Shown here: positions 44,126 through 53,580 of the stretch, piece by piece
Layout: the number at the start of each line of letters is the position of its first letter
Position numbering within the stretch: position 1 is the first letter of the stretch
Source: an uncultured Oscillospiraceae bacterium
GTDB lineage: Bacteria > Bacillota > Clostridia > Oscillospirales > Oscillospiraceae
Length of the DNA stretch: 64,000 nt
Assembly (NCBI GenBank): GCA_934565655.1
Contig: CAKTIE010000007.1
Location: 1 to 64,000 of the forward strand
Direction of reading: 5' to 3'
The notes under the pieces: model-generated
Databases searched by the model: none
What the model saw: the letters and a program-made list of their open reading frames with translations, nothing else
Told to the model about the DNA's origin: nothing
Position numbers and translations under genes: made by a program

Positions 44126-44902
44126 TTACTCGCCCAGATAGGCCGTGATGACCCGGGGATTGGCGGCGATCTCCTCCGGCAGGCCGGACGCGATGGTCTG
44201 GCCGTAGTCGATGACCTGTATCCGCTGGCATACGTTCATCACCAGCGACATATCGTGCTCGATCAGCAGAATGGCGATACCGAACCGGTCCCGGATGGTG
44301 TTGATGCAGGCCAGAAGCTCCGCCGTCTCCGTGGGGTTCATGCCGGCGGCAGGCTCGTCCAGCAGCAGGACCTTCATATTGGTGGCCAGGGCGCGGGCGA
44401 TCTCCAGCTTGCGCTGCTGGCCGTAGGGCAGGCTGGCGGCAGCGATGTCCGCCTTGTCCCGCAGGCCGCAGATCTCCAGCAGCTCCAGCGCCTTTTCCGT
44501 GATCTTCCGCTCTGCCTTCCAGAATTTCGGTGTGCGGAACGTGGCGTCAAACAGGTTATAGTGGAGATCCTTGGTAAAGGCCACTTTCACGTTTTCGATC
44601 ACCGTCATGTCCGTGAACAGGCGGATATTCTGAAAGGTTCGCGCGATACCGGCCTCCACGAACTGGTGGACCTTTTTCCCGTTCAGGGGAACGCCGTTCA
44701 GCAGGACGGTGCCCTCCGTGGGGACGTACACGCCGGTGAGCAGGTTGAATACGGTGGTCTTGCCCGCGCCGTTGGGGCCGATGAGGCCCACCAGCTCGCC
44801 GGAATAGATGGAGAGGTTAAAATCCTGCACGGCGTGCAGGCCGCCGAAGGAGATGCCCAGATGTTTGGTCTCCAGCACCGGCGTTTTCGTTGTTTCAGAC
44901 AT
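44126..44902 (-). CDS. livG: Branched-chain amino-acid ABC transporter ATPase LivG
   Basis: A 258-residue ATPase. Walker A GPNGAGKTT, ARTFQNIRLF Q-loop, SLPYGQQRKLEIARAL signature (LivG-type YGQQR instead of SGGQ) and LLLDEPAAGMNP Walker B. The start at 44902 overlaps the end of livM by 8 nt and has AAGGAGGCC upstream. Pairs with LivF to drive import. Confidence 0.96.
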   Translation of the reverse strand: MSETTKTPVLETKHLGISFGGLHAVQDFNLSIYSGELVGLIGPNGAGKTTVFNLLTGVYVPTEGTVLLNGVPLNGKKVHQFVEAGIARTFQNIRLFTDMTVIENVKVAFTKDLHYNLFDATFRTPKFWKAERKITEKALELLEICGLRDKADIAAASLPYGQQRKLEIARALATNMKVLLLDEPAAGMNPTETAELLACINTIRDRFGIAILLIEHDMSLVMNVCQRIQVIDYGQTIASGLPEEIAANPRVITAYLGE

Positions 44903-46043
44903 GATGCCTGGCCTCCTTCTGTACGGATCTGCCCTCGGAGCGGGCAGCGCGCCACGCCCGGAGCTTTGCGGGCCAACGGGGAATATCGCACAGGGCAAAC
45001 TCCCTGCTGCCCATGATGCCTCTGGGCCGGAACATGATCACGATGACCAGCGCGATGGAGTACACCAGCATGGGATAGGTGAACACGTTCTGTAAAAGCG
45101 CAGGCAGCGCGGACACCCACGCGCCGTTTTTGATGGTATAGTTCAGCAGGAACAGCACCACGGCGGCAATGACAGAGCCGGTAAGGGAGCCCATGCCGCC
45201 CACCACTACCATGACCACGATGAACACGGAGTTCAGGATGGAGCCGTTGGTGAAGGCAAAGGACGTGGTGGAAAGGGCCGCGTTGCAGCAGGCATACAGC
45301 GCGCCGGTGATCCCGGCGAAGAACGCGGAAACGGTAAAGGTCAGCATCTTGTAGTAGCTGACATTGATGCCGGAAGCGGCGGCGGCGATCTCGTTGTCCC
45401 GGATGGCCCGGATGCTGCGGCCGTACTTGGAGCGGACGAACATGAACATGCAGGTCATGCAGAGGATGATGGCCAGCGCTGCCACCCACAGATAGCGCAT
45501 CTTTTCATCGTTGGAAAAGCCCAGGCCGGTGGCATACAGCGACGAGGAGGCGGCGCCCTGGGCAAGGCCCTGCTGCCCGCAGAAGGGCAGGTTGTTGATC
45601 AGGTTGACGATGATCATGCCGAAGCCCAGGGTGATGATGGCCAGATAGTCGCCCTTCAGCCGCAGGGCCGGGATGCCCACCAGCAGGCCCAGCAGAGCAG
45701 CGGCGGCTCCGGCGGCCAGCACGCTCAAAAGCAGCACCAGCAGAAAGACGGGGCCGGATTTTTCCCCATAGACGCCCGCCCGCTGAAACGCCAGCGAGAT
45801 CAGCGCCGCCGTATAAGCGCCGACGGCCATGAAGCCGCAGTGGCCCAGGGACAGCTGTCCCAGAAAGCCCAGCACCAGGTTCAGCGACGCCGCCATGATG
45901 ATCAGGTAGCTGCACTGCCAGATGGACGGGGTGACCTTCAGCTTCATGGCGCTGCCGCCCAGCTGGCTCATCAGGATCACGGCGGCAAACAGGATCACCA
46001 GCGCGATGAAGTTCACCAGATAACGCAGTTTCGTGTTTTTCAT
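44895..46043 (-). CDS. livM: Branched-chain amino-acid ABC transporter permease LivM
   Basis: A 382-residue permease with about 9-10 membrane helices. The motif LVLGFLGQLSLGHCGFMAVGAYTAAL is typical (split by the EAA-like loop), and AIRDNEIAAAASGINVSYYK is the coupling loop. A basic 40-residue tail after the last helix ends near 44895. It overlaps livH by 4 nt. Confidence 0.95.
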   Translation of the reverse strand: MKNTKLRYLVNFIALVILFAAVILMSQLGGSAMKLKVTPSIWQCSYLIIMAASLNLVLGFLGQLSLGHCGFMAVGAYTAALISLAFQRAGVYGEKSGPVFLLVLLLSVLAAGAAAALLGLLVGIPALRLKGDYLAIITLGFGMIIVNLINNLPFCGQQGLAQGAASSSLYATGLGFSNDEKMRYLWVAALAIILCMTCMFMFVRSKYGRSIRAIRDNEIAAAASGINVSYYKMLTFTVSAFFAGITGALYACCNAALSTTSFAFTNGSILNSVFIVVMVVVGGMGSLTGSVIAAVVLFLLNYTIKNGAWVSALPALLQNVFTYPMLVYSIALVIVIMFRPRGIMGSREFALCDIPRWPAKLRAWRAARSEGRSVQKEARHHV

Positions 46044-46933
46044 ACTTTTTCACCCACATTCTTTCCCAGAATACCGGCAGGCCGGATCATCAGCACCACA
46101 ATGAGGATCAGATACACAAAGGTGTCCGACATGGAGGAATTGATATAGGTATTGGCGCCGGACTGGACAATGCCGATCAGCAGGCCGCCCAGCATGGCGC
46201 CGGGCAGGGAGCCGATGCCGCCCAGCACCGCCGCCACAAAGGCGTAGATGCCCAGCGTCGCGCCCATGGTGGTATATACCTTGGGATACTGGGCGATGTA
46301 CATCAGGGCCGCCACGGCGGCAAGCCCCGCGCCGATGCCGAAGGTGGTCAGGATGGTGTGGTTCACGTTGATGCCCATCAGTGTGGCGGCCTCCTTGTCC
46401 TCGGCCACGCACCGCATGGCGCAGCCCACCTTGGCCTTCTGGGTAAACAGGTACAGGGCCACCATGATAACGGCAGACACCGCCACGGTGATGATGGTGG
46501 CATGGCTGACGGACACGCCGCCGATGGTGAAGGTCTTGGCGAACAGGGTATAGGGCACCTTGGGGTCCGGGCCGATGGCCGGGATGGCCTGGGCCAGATT
46601 CTCCAGCACAAAGCTCATGGCGATGGCGGTGATGAGGCAGGTCAGGTTATTGCCGGTCTTACGGACGGGCCGGTAGGCCAGCAGCTCCACCAGCATGCCC
46701 ACGCAGGCGCAGATGATGATGGCGGGCACCACGGCCAGCCATCCGGGGATCCCCGCCGCCATCAGCACGGGAATGGTGAAGAACAGCGAATAGCCGCCCA
46801 CCATGATGAAGTCGCCATGGGCGAAGTTGATGAGCTTGATGATGCCGTAGACCATGGTATAGCCCAGGGCGATCAGGGCGTACACGCTTCCCAGACGCAG
46901 CCCGGTTATCAGGAATTGGATAAATGTGATCAT
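46040..46933 (-). CDS. livH: Branched-chain amino-acid ABC transporter permease LivH
   Basis: A 297-residue permease with about 8 helices. GSVYALIALGYTMVYGIIKLINFAHGD and the coupling loop AMRCVAEDKEAATLMGINVN are the family features. The start at 46933 follows GAGGGGGAAC. It is separated from livJ by 164 nt that include a perfect hairpin. Confidence 0.95.
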   Translation of the reverse strand: MITFIQFLITGLRLGSVYALIALGYTMVYGIIKLINFAHGDFIMVGGYSLFFTIPVLMAAGIPGWLAVVPAIIICACVGMLVELLAYRPVRKTGNNLTCLITAIAMSFVLENLAQAIPAIGPDPKVPYTLFAKTFTIGGVSVSHATIITVAVSAVIMVALYLFTQKAKVGCAMRCVAEDKEAATLMGINVNHTILTTFGIGAGLAAVAALMYIAQYPKVYTTMGATLGIYAFVAAVLGGIGSLPGAMLGGLLIGIVQSGANTYINSSMSDTFVYLILIVVLMIRPAGILGKNVGEKV

Positions 46934-47042
46934 GGAAAAAGTTCCCCCTCTCGGAAGCGGATCAGAAATAGATGCACCTTGCTTCGCCGGCAGGCCGGCA
47001 GGGTGAGATGCGGGCCGGGACGCCACAGACCGCTTGAAAATC

Positions 47043-47070
47043 AGGAGGGAGGCGCATGCGCCTCCCTCCT
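47043..47070 (-). terminator. Intercistronic hairpin between livJ and livH
   Basis: AGGAGGGAGGCGCA / TGCGCCTCCCTCCT, a perfect 28-nt palindrome, with TTTT a few bases later on the minus strand. Probably a partial terminator or mRNA stabiliser that makes binding protein more abundant than the membrane parts. Confidence 0.75.
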
Positions 47071-47097
47071 ATGGCGCGTTGTCCGCGTTTGCTGCTG

Positions 47098-48318
47098 TCA
47101 GCTCTGGCTCAGAGCCTTGACGGTGATCTTGGTCACGGCGGCGTCGCCGTCCGTGTAGGTGTAGCCCATCAGGACGCCGTCCTTGATGGGCGTACCGGTC
47201 CCATCGAAGGAGAAGGTGCCGCAGGTGCTGTCATAGGCAGCGCTGGTATCGGCCAGAGCAGCCTGCACGCTGGCGGCGTCGGAAGCGCCGCAGGCCTCCA
47301 TGGCGGCCTTGTAGACATACACGGCGTCGTAGGCCAGTGCGTCAAAGTTGTTGGGGGTCTCGCCGTACTTGGCCTCGTAGGCGGCAATGAATTTCTTGGA
47401 AACATCGCTGGTGGCCAGCTCCGTGGAATAGTGGTTCACAAAGTACACGTTGTTGTAGACGGACAGATCCGCACCGGCGGGGATGGTGGTCTCGGTGCTG
47501 TCCACGCCGTCGGCGCCCAGCAGGATGCCGGTAAAGCCTGCGCTGCGGGCCTGAGGCACCAGATAGGGGCCCATCACGTCATAGTAGAACGGGGTGAACA
47601 CCAGCTCCGCACCGGCGGAGACCATCTTGTTGAACTGGTTGGTGTAGTCCACCTCGGTCATGGTGGCCACGGACTCCTCGGCCACCACCTCCAGGCCCTT
47701 GCTCTGGCAGGCCGCGATAAAGGCGTCACGCAGACCGGCGGAGTAGGTATCGGCGGAGCAGTAGACCACGCCCACCTTGGTATAGCCCTCGTCCAGCGCG
47801 TACTGGGCGGCCAGCTCACCCTGGAAGGAATCACGGAAGCAGGTACGGAACACATAGTCCATGGTGGTGGTCAGGGAATCCGCCGTACCGGTGGGGGTGA
47901 TCAGGACCACGCCCTCGGAGTTGGCAATGGCGGTAATGGCGGAGGTGCAACCGGAGGTGGCGGAGCCTACCACCAGCTGGATACCGTCGGAGATCAGCGC
48001 GTTCATGGCGTTGACGCACTCGGTGGAGTCGCCCTGGTCATCCTTGACCTCCAGCGCCAGCTGATGGGCGCCGTCGCTGAGCGTCACGCCGCCGGCGGCA
48101 TTGATCTCCTCAATGGCCAGCTTTGCGCCGTTTTCATTGTGGGTGCCGTAAACGGCCAGGCTGCCGGTCAGCGGGCCGATCAGGCCAAGGGTAATGGTAT
48201 CGCTGCCGCCGGATGCGGCACCGTCAGACGCGGCGTCATTTCCGGAACCGCCGCAGGCGACCAGGCTGAAGGCCAGACAGCAGGCCAGCACCAGCGCGAT
48301 AATTTTCTTCATTTTCAT
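47098..48318 (-). CDS. livJ: Branched-chain amino-acid-binding lipoprotein LivJ/LivK
   Basis: A 406-residue periplasmic-binding-type lipoprotein. A signal peptide ends in a lipobox (SLVACGG, Cys near residue 24), then a Ser/Gly/Asp-rich linker and the type I fold: GLIGPLTGSLAVYG, VVGSATSGCTSAI and ANSEGVVLITPTGTADSLT are typical. The ATG at 48318 follows AAGGAGG at 8 nt; a second ATG is two codons in. First gene of the liv operon. Confidence 0.94.
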   Translation of the reverse strand: MKMKKIIALVLACCLAFSLVACGGSGNDAASDGAASGGSDTITLGLIGPLTGSLAVYGTHNENGAKLAIEEINAAGGVTLSDGAHQLALEVKDDQGDSTECVNAMNALISDGIQLVVGSATSGCTSAITAIANSEGVVLITPTGTADSLTTTMDYVFRTCFRDSFQGELAAQYALDEGYTKVGVVYCSADTYSAGLRDAFIAACQSKGLEVVAEESVATMTEVDYTNQFNKMVSAGAELVFTPFYYDVMGPYLVPQARSAGFTGILLGADGVDSTETTIPAGADLSVYNNVYFVNHYSTELATSDVSKKFIAAYEAKYGETPNNFDALAYDAVYVYKAAMEACGASDAASVQAALADTSAAYDSTCGTFSFDGTGTPIKDGVLMGYTYTDGDAAVTKITVKALSQS

Positions 48319-48360
48319 CAGAATGCCCTCCTTGTTTCGATTTTGGTCGGAATAAACAGA

Positions 48361-48398
48361 AAAGGCGTGTGTCCGGACTATCCCGGTCACACGCCTTT
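48361..48398 (-). promoter_or_regulatory. 5'-leader stem-loop of the liv operon
   Basis: AAAGGCGTGTG / CACACGCCTTT perfect 11-bp stem with an inner CCGG/CCGG pair, starting within about 10 nt of the predicted transcript start. It is followed by TTTTCTGTTT. It could stabilise the mRNA or act as an early attenuator. Confidence 0.6.
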
Positions 48399-48410
48399 GT
48401 GTTGCGCTCT

Positions 48411-48439
48411 ATCATAAGCGCAAATTTGGTGTTTGTCAA
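48411..48439 (-). promoter_or_regulatory. Promoter of the liv operon
   Basis: TTGACA (48434-48439), 17-nt spacer, TATGAT (48411-48416) on the minus strand. Confidence 0.88.
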
Positions 48440-48615
48440 TCGCCATAACTCCACAAAATATTACGCCGAACCGCAGATACATTTGTTACATCAAACGATT
48501 TTGCGGCGCAGCGGGCCAACGCATGTAGAATCCATGCCGCGCAGACAAATGTCCGTTTGTGGAATTTGTGCAACGGGCCAGCAGCCTGTCCGTCCTGGCC
48601 ATCTATTTTTAATAC
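48440..48615. other. Non-coding gap between liv and pyr promoters
   Basis: No gene. It holds GGGCCAG..CTGGCC (about 48574-48600) and ACAAATG-tccg-TTTGTGG short dyads. AT-rich patches suggest regulatory DNA, but I see no named operator. Confidence 0.5.
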
Positions 48616-48644
48616 TTGACATTTTCCCGATTATCTTTTATAAT
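48616..48644 (+). promoter_or_regulatory. Promoter of the pyr operon
   Basis: Consensus TTGACA (48616-48621), 17-nt spacer, TATAAT (48639-48644). The leader to the pyrC start is only about 24 nt, too short for a PyrR-type attenuator. Confidence 0.92.
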
Positions 48645-48674
48645 GCAGCGAACGCAAAAAAGGAGGGCTTGATC

Positions 48675-49946
48675 ATGCGCTATCGATTCAAAAACGCAAC
48701 GGTTCTCTTGGGCGGCGTATTTCATTTGGCGGACGTGTTTGTGGCGGACGGAAGAATTGTTTCCATCGGGGATCGTATTTCCTGTCCCGGTGATACTGTT
48801 TCCATTGATCTTCATAAGGCATTTTTATTTCCCGGTTTCGTGGATGTGCATGTACATCTTCGAGAGCCGGGATTTTCTTATAAGGAGACCATCCACACCG
48901 GCACGATGGCCGCTGCCCACGGAGGCTTTACCCATGTGGCCGCCATGCCCAATCTGAACCCCGTTCCGGACTGCCGCGCCGCGCTGGCGCTCCAGCAGCG
49001 GCTGATCGCGGAGACGGCGGCGGTACATGTCCACCCCTACGGCGCGGTCACTGTGGGCGAGCAGGGGGAACGTCTGGCGGATCTGGCCGGTATGGCCCCG
49101 GATGTGATCGCCTTCTCCGACGACGGAAGGGGCATCCAGTCGGAGAGCATCATGCGGCAGGCCATGGAGGAATGCCGCCGCCTGGGGAAGATCCTGGCGG
49201 CCCACTGCGAGGACAACAGCCTGCTGCGGGGCGGCTATATCCACGACGGGCCTTACGCCCGCGCCCACGGCCACCGGGGCATCTGCTCGGAGAGCGAATG
49301 GGGCCCCATCGCCCGGGACGTGCGTCTGGCGGAGGAGACCGGCTGCGCGTACCATGTGTGCCATGTGTCCACCAGGGAGAGCGTGGCCATCATCCGGGAG
49401 GCCAAGCGCCGGGGCGTGGATGTGACCTGCGAGACCGCCCCCCACTATCTGGCCTTCACCCAGGACGACCTGCGGGAGGACGGGCGGTTCAAGATGAACC
49501 CGCCGCTGCGGGAGCAGGCGGACCGTGACGCGCTGATCGAGGGGCTGCTGGACGGCACCATCGACATGCTGGTCACCGACCACGCGCCCCACAGCCGGGA
49601 GGAAAAGGCCCGCGGCCTGGAAAAGAGCGCCATGGGCGTGGTGGGGCTGGAGACCTCCTTTGCCGCAAGCTACACCCATCTGGTGAAAACCGGCATCCTG
49701 CCGCTGGAAAGGCTGGTGGAGCTGATGCACGGCGCGCCCATGCGGCGCTTCGGCTGCGGTACGGCGCTGGCCGTCGGCCAGCCTGCCGACCTGACGGTAT
49801 TTGACCTGAACGAGACCTACACGGTGGAGCCGGAGAAATTCCTGTCCATGGGCCGGGCCACGCCCTTTGCCGGATGCCGGCTGACCGGCGCGTGCAGACT
49901 GACCATGGTGGACGGCAGGATCGTCTGGAAGGAGGAAACGCTTTGA
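48675..49946 (+). CDS. pyrC: Dihydroorotase
   Basis: A 423-residue type I dihydroorotase closing carbamoyl-aspartate to dihydroorotate. PGFVDVHVHLREPGF has the metal-binding HxH; HCEDN, CHVSTRE and TDHAPHSREEK follow with the remaining ligands. The ATG is behind AAAGGAGGGC. It is the first gene of the pyr operon and is coupled to pyrK by overlap. Unusually for a type I enzyme the N-terminal domain contains FHLADVFVADGRIV in the usual position, so nothing is missing. Confidence 0.95.
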   Translation: MRYRFKNATVLLGGVFHLADVFVADGRIVSIGDRISCPGDTVSIDLHKAFLFPGFVDVHVHLREPGFSYKETIHTGTMAAAHGGFTHVAAMPNLNPVPDCRAALALQQRLIAETAAVHVHPYGAVTVGEQGERLADLAGMAPDVIAFSDDGRGIQSESIMRQAMEECRRLGKILAAHCEDNSLLRGGYIHDGPYARAHGHRGICSESEWGPIARDVRLAEETGCAYHVCHVSTRESVAIIREAKRRGVDVTCETAPHYLAFTQDDLREDGRFKMNPPLREQADRDALIEGLLDGTIDMLVTDHAPHSREEKARGLEKSAMGVVGLETSFAASYTHLVKTGILPLERLVELMHGAPMRRFGCGTALAVGQPADLTVFDLNETYTVEPEKFLSMGRATPFAGCRLTGACRLTMVDGRIVWKEETL

Positions 49947-50671
49947 AGGAAGTGATCTATACGGTGGCGGAGAACACGCCCCTGACGGCGGACGTGTACC
50001 GCATGCGCCTGACAGGCGACACCTCGGCCATCACCGCGCCGGGACAGTTTCTGGAGCTGCGGCTGCCGGGCTTTTTCCTGCGGCGGCCCCTGTCCATCTG
50101 CGACTGGGACGGAAACGGCGTCACCCTGCTCTATAAGGTGGTGGGCGGCGGCACCGACTGGCTGCGCCGCTGCGCCGCCGGACAGCCCATCGACGCGCTG
50201 TCCGGTCTGGGCAACGGCTTTGATGTCGCGGCGTGCGGCTCCGTCACGACGCTGGCAGGAGGCGGCATCGGCATCGCCCCGCTGTACGGCCTTGCCCGGC
50301 GGCTGCTGGCCGCCGGAAAAACGCCGGTGGCGGTATTGGGCTACAACACGGCGGCGGAGATGTTCTGGCACGAGGAATTCCGGGCGCTGGGCATCGGCGT
50401 GACCGTCGCCACGGCGGACGGCAGCCGCGGCGTACACGGCTTCGTGACCGACGCCCTGCCGGAGACATACGACACCCTCTGCGCCTGCGGCCCCACCCCC
50501 ATGCTGAAGGCCCTGTCCGGCGTCACGGACAGGCCGGGCTTCTTCAGTCTGGAGGCCCGCATGGGCTGCGGCTTCGGCGCCTGCATGGGCTGCACCATCG
50601 AAACGACGGAAGGCCCCCAGCGGGTCTGCCGGGAGGGCCCGGTATTCCGGAAGGAGGCGCTGATATGGTAA
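49943..50671 (+). CDS. pyrK: Dihydroorotate dehydrogenase electron-transfer subunit PyrK
   Basis: A 242-residue FAD and [2Fe-2S] protein that passes electrons from PyrD to NAD. FAD site FFLRRPLSICDW; NAD-binding AGGGIGIAPLYGLAR; [2Fe-2S] cysteines in MGCGFGACMGCTI and RVCREGPVF. The start is probably TTG at 49943, with AAGGAGG 7 nt before it, overlapping the pyrC stop. A GTG at 49952 is an alternative. Together with pyrD it makes the class 1B enzyme. Confidence 0.94.
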   Translation: MKEVIYTVAENTPLTADVYRMRLTGDTSAITAPGQFLELRLPGFFLRRPLSICDWDGNGVTLLYKVVGGGTDWLRRCAAGQPIDALSGLGNGFDVAACGSVTTLAGGGIGIAPLYGLARRLLAAGKTPVAVLGYNTAAEMFWHEEFRALGIGVTVATADGSRGVHGFVTDALPETYDTLCACGPTPMLKALSGVTDRPGFFSLEARMGCGFGACMGCTIETTEGPQRVCREGPVFRKEALIW

Positions 50672-51582
50672 ACACAAGTGTAACGCTGTGCGGCCTGCCG
50701 CTGGACAACCCGGTGATCCCCGCCAGCGGCACCTTCGGCTACGGCTATGAGTTCGCGGAGCTGTATGACATCAACTGTCTGGGCACCTTCTCCTTCAAGG
50801 GCACCACGGCCTCGCCCCGGCTGGGCAACGCCCAGCCCCGCATTGCGGAAGCACCGGGCGGCATGCTGAACGCCGTGGGATTGCAGAACCCCGGCGTGGA
50901 CGCGGTGATCGCCCACGAGCTGCCCCGGCTGGCCCGGGTCTTTCACAAACCGGTCATGGCCAATGTCAGCGGCTTTTCCATCGACGAGTATGTGTCGGTC
51001 TGCCGCAGGCTGGACGCCTGCGAGCAGGTGGGCTGGCTGGAGGTGAACATCTCCTGCCCCAACGTCCACGGCGGCGGCATAAGCTTCGGCACCGATCCCA
51101 AAGCCGCCGCGGCGGTGACGGCGGCGGTAAAGGCCGCTGTGAAAAAGCCGGTCATCGTCAAGCTGTCCCCCAACGTCACCAGCATCGCGGACATCGCCAG
51201 AGCTTGCGAGGACGCAGGCGCGGACGCCGTCAGCCTCATCAACACCCTGATGGGCATGCGGCTGGATCTGCGCACCAGGCGGCCACTGCTGGCCAACGGC
51301 ACCGGCGGCATGTCCGGCCCGGCCATCTTCCCGCTGGCGGTGCGGATGGTCTGGCAGGTCTATGAGGCCGTCAGCATCCCCGTCATCGGCATGGGCGGCG
51401 TCTCCACGGCGGAGGACGTGCTGGAGCTGATGCTGGCCGGGGCCACGGCGGTGGAGGTAGGCGCCGCCAATCTGACGCAGCCCTTTGCCTGCCGCGATAT
51501 CATCCGCGATCTGCCCCGTGCCATGGCGGCATACGGCATCCACGATCTGACTGAAATAATAGGAGGAGCACACCATGGGTAA
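50665..51582 (+). CDS. pyrD: Dihydroorotate dehydrogenase, class 1B catalytic subunit
   Basis: A 305-residue FMN barrel oxidising dihydroorotate to orotate. [26 protein letters not shown] (Cys active-site base of class 1), [12 protein letters not shown] and [16 protein letters not shown] are all family features. It overlaps pyrK by 7 nt and pyrF by 8 nt. The ATG follows AAGGAGGCGCTGAT. Confidence 0.96.
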   Translation: MVNTSVTLCGLPLDNPVIPASGTFGYGYEFAELYDINCLGTFSFKGTTASPRLGNAQPRIAEAPGGMLNAVGLQNPGVDAVIAHELPRLARVFHKPVMANVSGFSIDEYVSVCRRLDACEQVGWLEVNISCPNVHGGGISFGTDPKAAAAVTAAVKAAVKKPVIVKLSPNVTSIADIARACEDAGADAVSLINTLMGMRLDLRTRRPLLANGTGGMSGPAIFPLAVRMVWQVYEAVSIPVIGMGGVSTAEDVLELMLAGATAVEVGAANLTQPFACRDIIRDLPRAMAAYGIHDLTEIIGGAHHG

Positions 51583-52273
51583 AGATGTGATCATTGCGCT
51601 GGATTTCGACAGCCGGGAAAAGACGCTGGCCTTTCTGGATCAGTTCACGGGCCGCAAGCCCTTCGTCAAGATCGGCATGGAGCTGTTCTATGCCGAAGGC
51701 CCCGCCATCGTGCGGGAGATCAAGGCACGGGGCCACAGGATCTTTCTGGATCTGAAGCTCCACGACATTCCCAATACGGTGAAAAAAGCCATGGCGGTGC
51801 TGTCGGCGCTGGATGTGGACATGGTGAACCTCCACGCGGCAGGCACCCGCGCCATGATGACCGCCGCGCTGGAGGGCCTGACCCGCCCCGACGGCACGCG
51901 CCCCCTGCTGATCGCCGTCACCCAACTGACCTCCACCGGACAGGAGAGCATGGAACGGGAGATCGGCATCCATAAGCCGCTGGAGGAGGTGGTGCTGGAC
52001 TACGCCCGCAACGCCGCCGCGGCGGGACTGGACGGCGTGGTCTGCTCGCCGCTGGAGTCCCAGGCCATTCATGAAGCCTGCGGCAGCGGCTTCGTCACCG
52101 TCACCCCCGGCATCCGCTTTGCCGACGCCGGAGCCGACGATCAGGTACGGATCACCACCCCGGCCCGGGCCCGGGAGATCGGCTCGGACTACATCGTGGT
52201 GGGCCGCCCCATCACCCAGGCGGCAGACCCCGTGACAGCCTATCAGCGTTGCGTGGAGGAGTTCGTTGGATGA
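51575..52273 (+). CDS. pyrF: Orotidine 5'-phosphate decarboxylase
   Basis: A 232-residue OMP decarboxylase of the short bacterial type 1. [15 protein letters not shown] (start), [16 protein letters not shown] (DxKxxDI catalytic array) and TPGIRF, GRPITQA are family motifs. It starts inside the end of pyrD behind AGGAGGAGCACACC and overlaps the HAD gene by 4 nt. Confidence 0.96.
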   Translation: MGKDVIIALDFDSREKTLAFLDQFTGRKPFVKIGMELFYAEGPAIVREIKARGHRIFLDLKLHDIPNTVKKAMAVLSALDVDMVNLHAAGTRAMMTAALEGLTRPDGTRPLLIAVTQLTSTGQESMEREIGIHKPLEEVVLDYARNAAAAGLDGVVCSPLESQAIHEACGSGFVTVTPGIRFADAGADDQVRITTPARAREIGSDYIVVGRPITQAADPVTAYQRCVEEFVG

Positions 52274-52914
52274 GCCGGGACATCATACTGTTTGATCTGG
52301 ACGGCACGCTGACGGAGTCCGGCCCCGGCATCATGAAGGCCGCCCAGTACGCCCTGCGCGCCTACGGCATCGAAAAGCCGTGGCAGGAGCTGTCCTACTT
52401 TGTGGGCCCGCCCCTCAGCGAGACCTTCGCCGCCTTCGTGGAGGAGCCGGAGATCCCCGGCATCGTCGCCAGGTTCCGGGAGTACTACCAGAAGGACGGC
52501 TGGCTGGACAACGCCCCCTATCCCGGCGTGCAGGAGATGCTGGACGCTCTGCGCGCAGGCGGAAAACGCCTCGTGGTAGCCACCTCCAAGCCGGAGCGTC
52601 TGGCGGTGCAGGTGCTGACGCACTTTGACCTGCTGTCCCGCTTCGAGACGGTCTGCGGCGCGCCGGAGGGCGACCCCGCCGCCGCACAGAAGGCCAGCAT
52701 TGTAAGAACAGCCCTGACAAAAGCAGGCTGTACCGATCCGGGCCGCGCCGTCATGGTAGGCGACCGGAAGTACGACATCACCGGCGGCCATCAGGCGGGA
52801 CTGGCCGCCATCGGCGTGCTGTACGGTTACGGCAGCCGGGAGGAACTGACACAGGCCGGTGCGGACGCGCTGGCGGAAACACCGGAAGCATTGACGAAAC
52901 TGATCTTATCATGA
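52270..52914 (+). CDS. HAD hydrolase inserted in the pyr operon
   Basis: A 214-residue phosphoglycolate-phosphatase-like HAD enzyme. [16 protein letters not shown] (catalytic Asp pair), VVATSKPE (motif II), K near 150 and [15 protein letters not shown] (motif IV) are present; the cap is the C1 helical type. It overlaps pyrF by 4 nt and nearly abuts pyrE. It could clear a nucleotide or sugar phosphate during pyrimidine synthesis; this is inference from position. Confidence 0.9.
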   Translation: MSRDIILFDLDGTLTESGPGIMKAAQYALRAYGIEKPWQELSYFVGPPLSETFAAFVEEPEIPGIVARFREYYQKDGWLDNAPYPGVQEMLDALRAGGKRLVVATSKPERLAVQVLTHFDLLSRFETVCGAPEGDPAAAQKASIVRTALTKAGCTDPGRAVMVGDRKYDITGGHQAGLAAIGVLYGYGSREELTQAGADALAETPEALTKLILS

Positions 52915-52931
52915 AAGAGGAGGGAACAACC

Positions 52932-53579
52932 ATGGAGTATTCTCAGCGCCGCATTGCGGAGGGCCTGCTGTCCATCCGCGCCGTGTTCTTCCGTCCGGAG
53001 GAGCCGTTCATCTGGGCCAGCGGCATCAAAAGCCCGGTCTACTGCGACAACCGCCTGATCCTGACGGCGCCTGACGTGCGCACAGAGGTGGAGACCGCAC
53101 TGACCGAGGTGATCCGCACCCACTATCCCGAGGCCGAGGTGCTGATGGGCACCAGCACGGCGGGCATCGCCCACGCGGCCATCGCAGGCCACATGATGGG
53201 CCTGCCCATGGGCTACGTCCGGGCCTCCGGCAAGGATCACGGCCGGAAGAACCAGATCGAGGGCCGGCTGGAGCCGGGCCAGAAGGTGGTGGTCATTGAG
53301 GATCTGATCTCCACCGGCGGCAGCGTGCTGGACGTGGTCAGCGTGCTGCGGGAGGCCGGCGCGGAGGTGCTGGGCGTGGCCAGCATTTTCACCTACGGCA
53401 TGAAGAAGGGGCTGGAGCGTCTGGCCGCCGCCAACGTGAAAAACGTCAGCCTGACGAACTTTGATGTGATCGCCGCCGTGGCGGCGGAGCAGCAGTACAT
53501 TCAGCCGGAGGACGTGGCCCGGCTGATCCGCTTCCGCGACGATCCCGCGGATGAATCTTGGATGGGAGGAAACCACTGA
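52932..53579 (+). CDS. pyrE: Orotate phosphoribosyltransferase
   Basis: A 215-residue PRTase joining orotate and [20 protein letters not shown] start, [11 protein letters not shown] flexible loop and [18 protein letters not shown]-binding motif. The ATG at 52932 follows GAGGAGGGAACAACC. It is between the HAD gene and pyrB. Confidence 0.96.
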   Translation: MEYSQRRIAEGLLSIRAVFFRPEEPFIWASGIKSPVYCDNRLILTAPDVRTEVETALTEVIRTHYPEAEVLMGTSTAGIAHAAIAGHMMGLPMGYVRASGKDHGRKNQIEGRLEPGQKVVVIEDLISTGGSVLDVVSVLREAGAEVLGVASIFTYGMKKGLERLAAANVKNVSLTNFDVIAAVAAEQQYIQPEDVARLIRFRDDPADESWMGGNH

Positions 53580-53580
53580 T

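Noticed and set aside
48440..48674. PyrR attenuator or pyrimidine riboswitch before pyrC
   Set aside because: The consensus promoter leaves only about 24 nt of leader, with no terminator/antiterminator pair.
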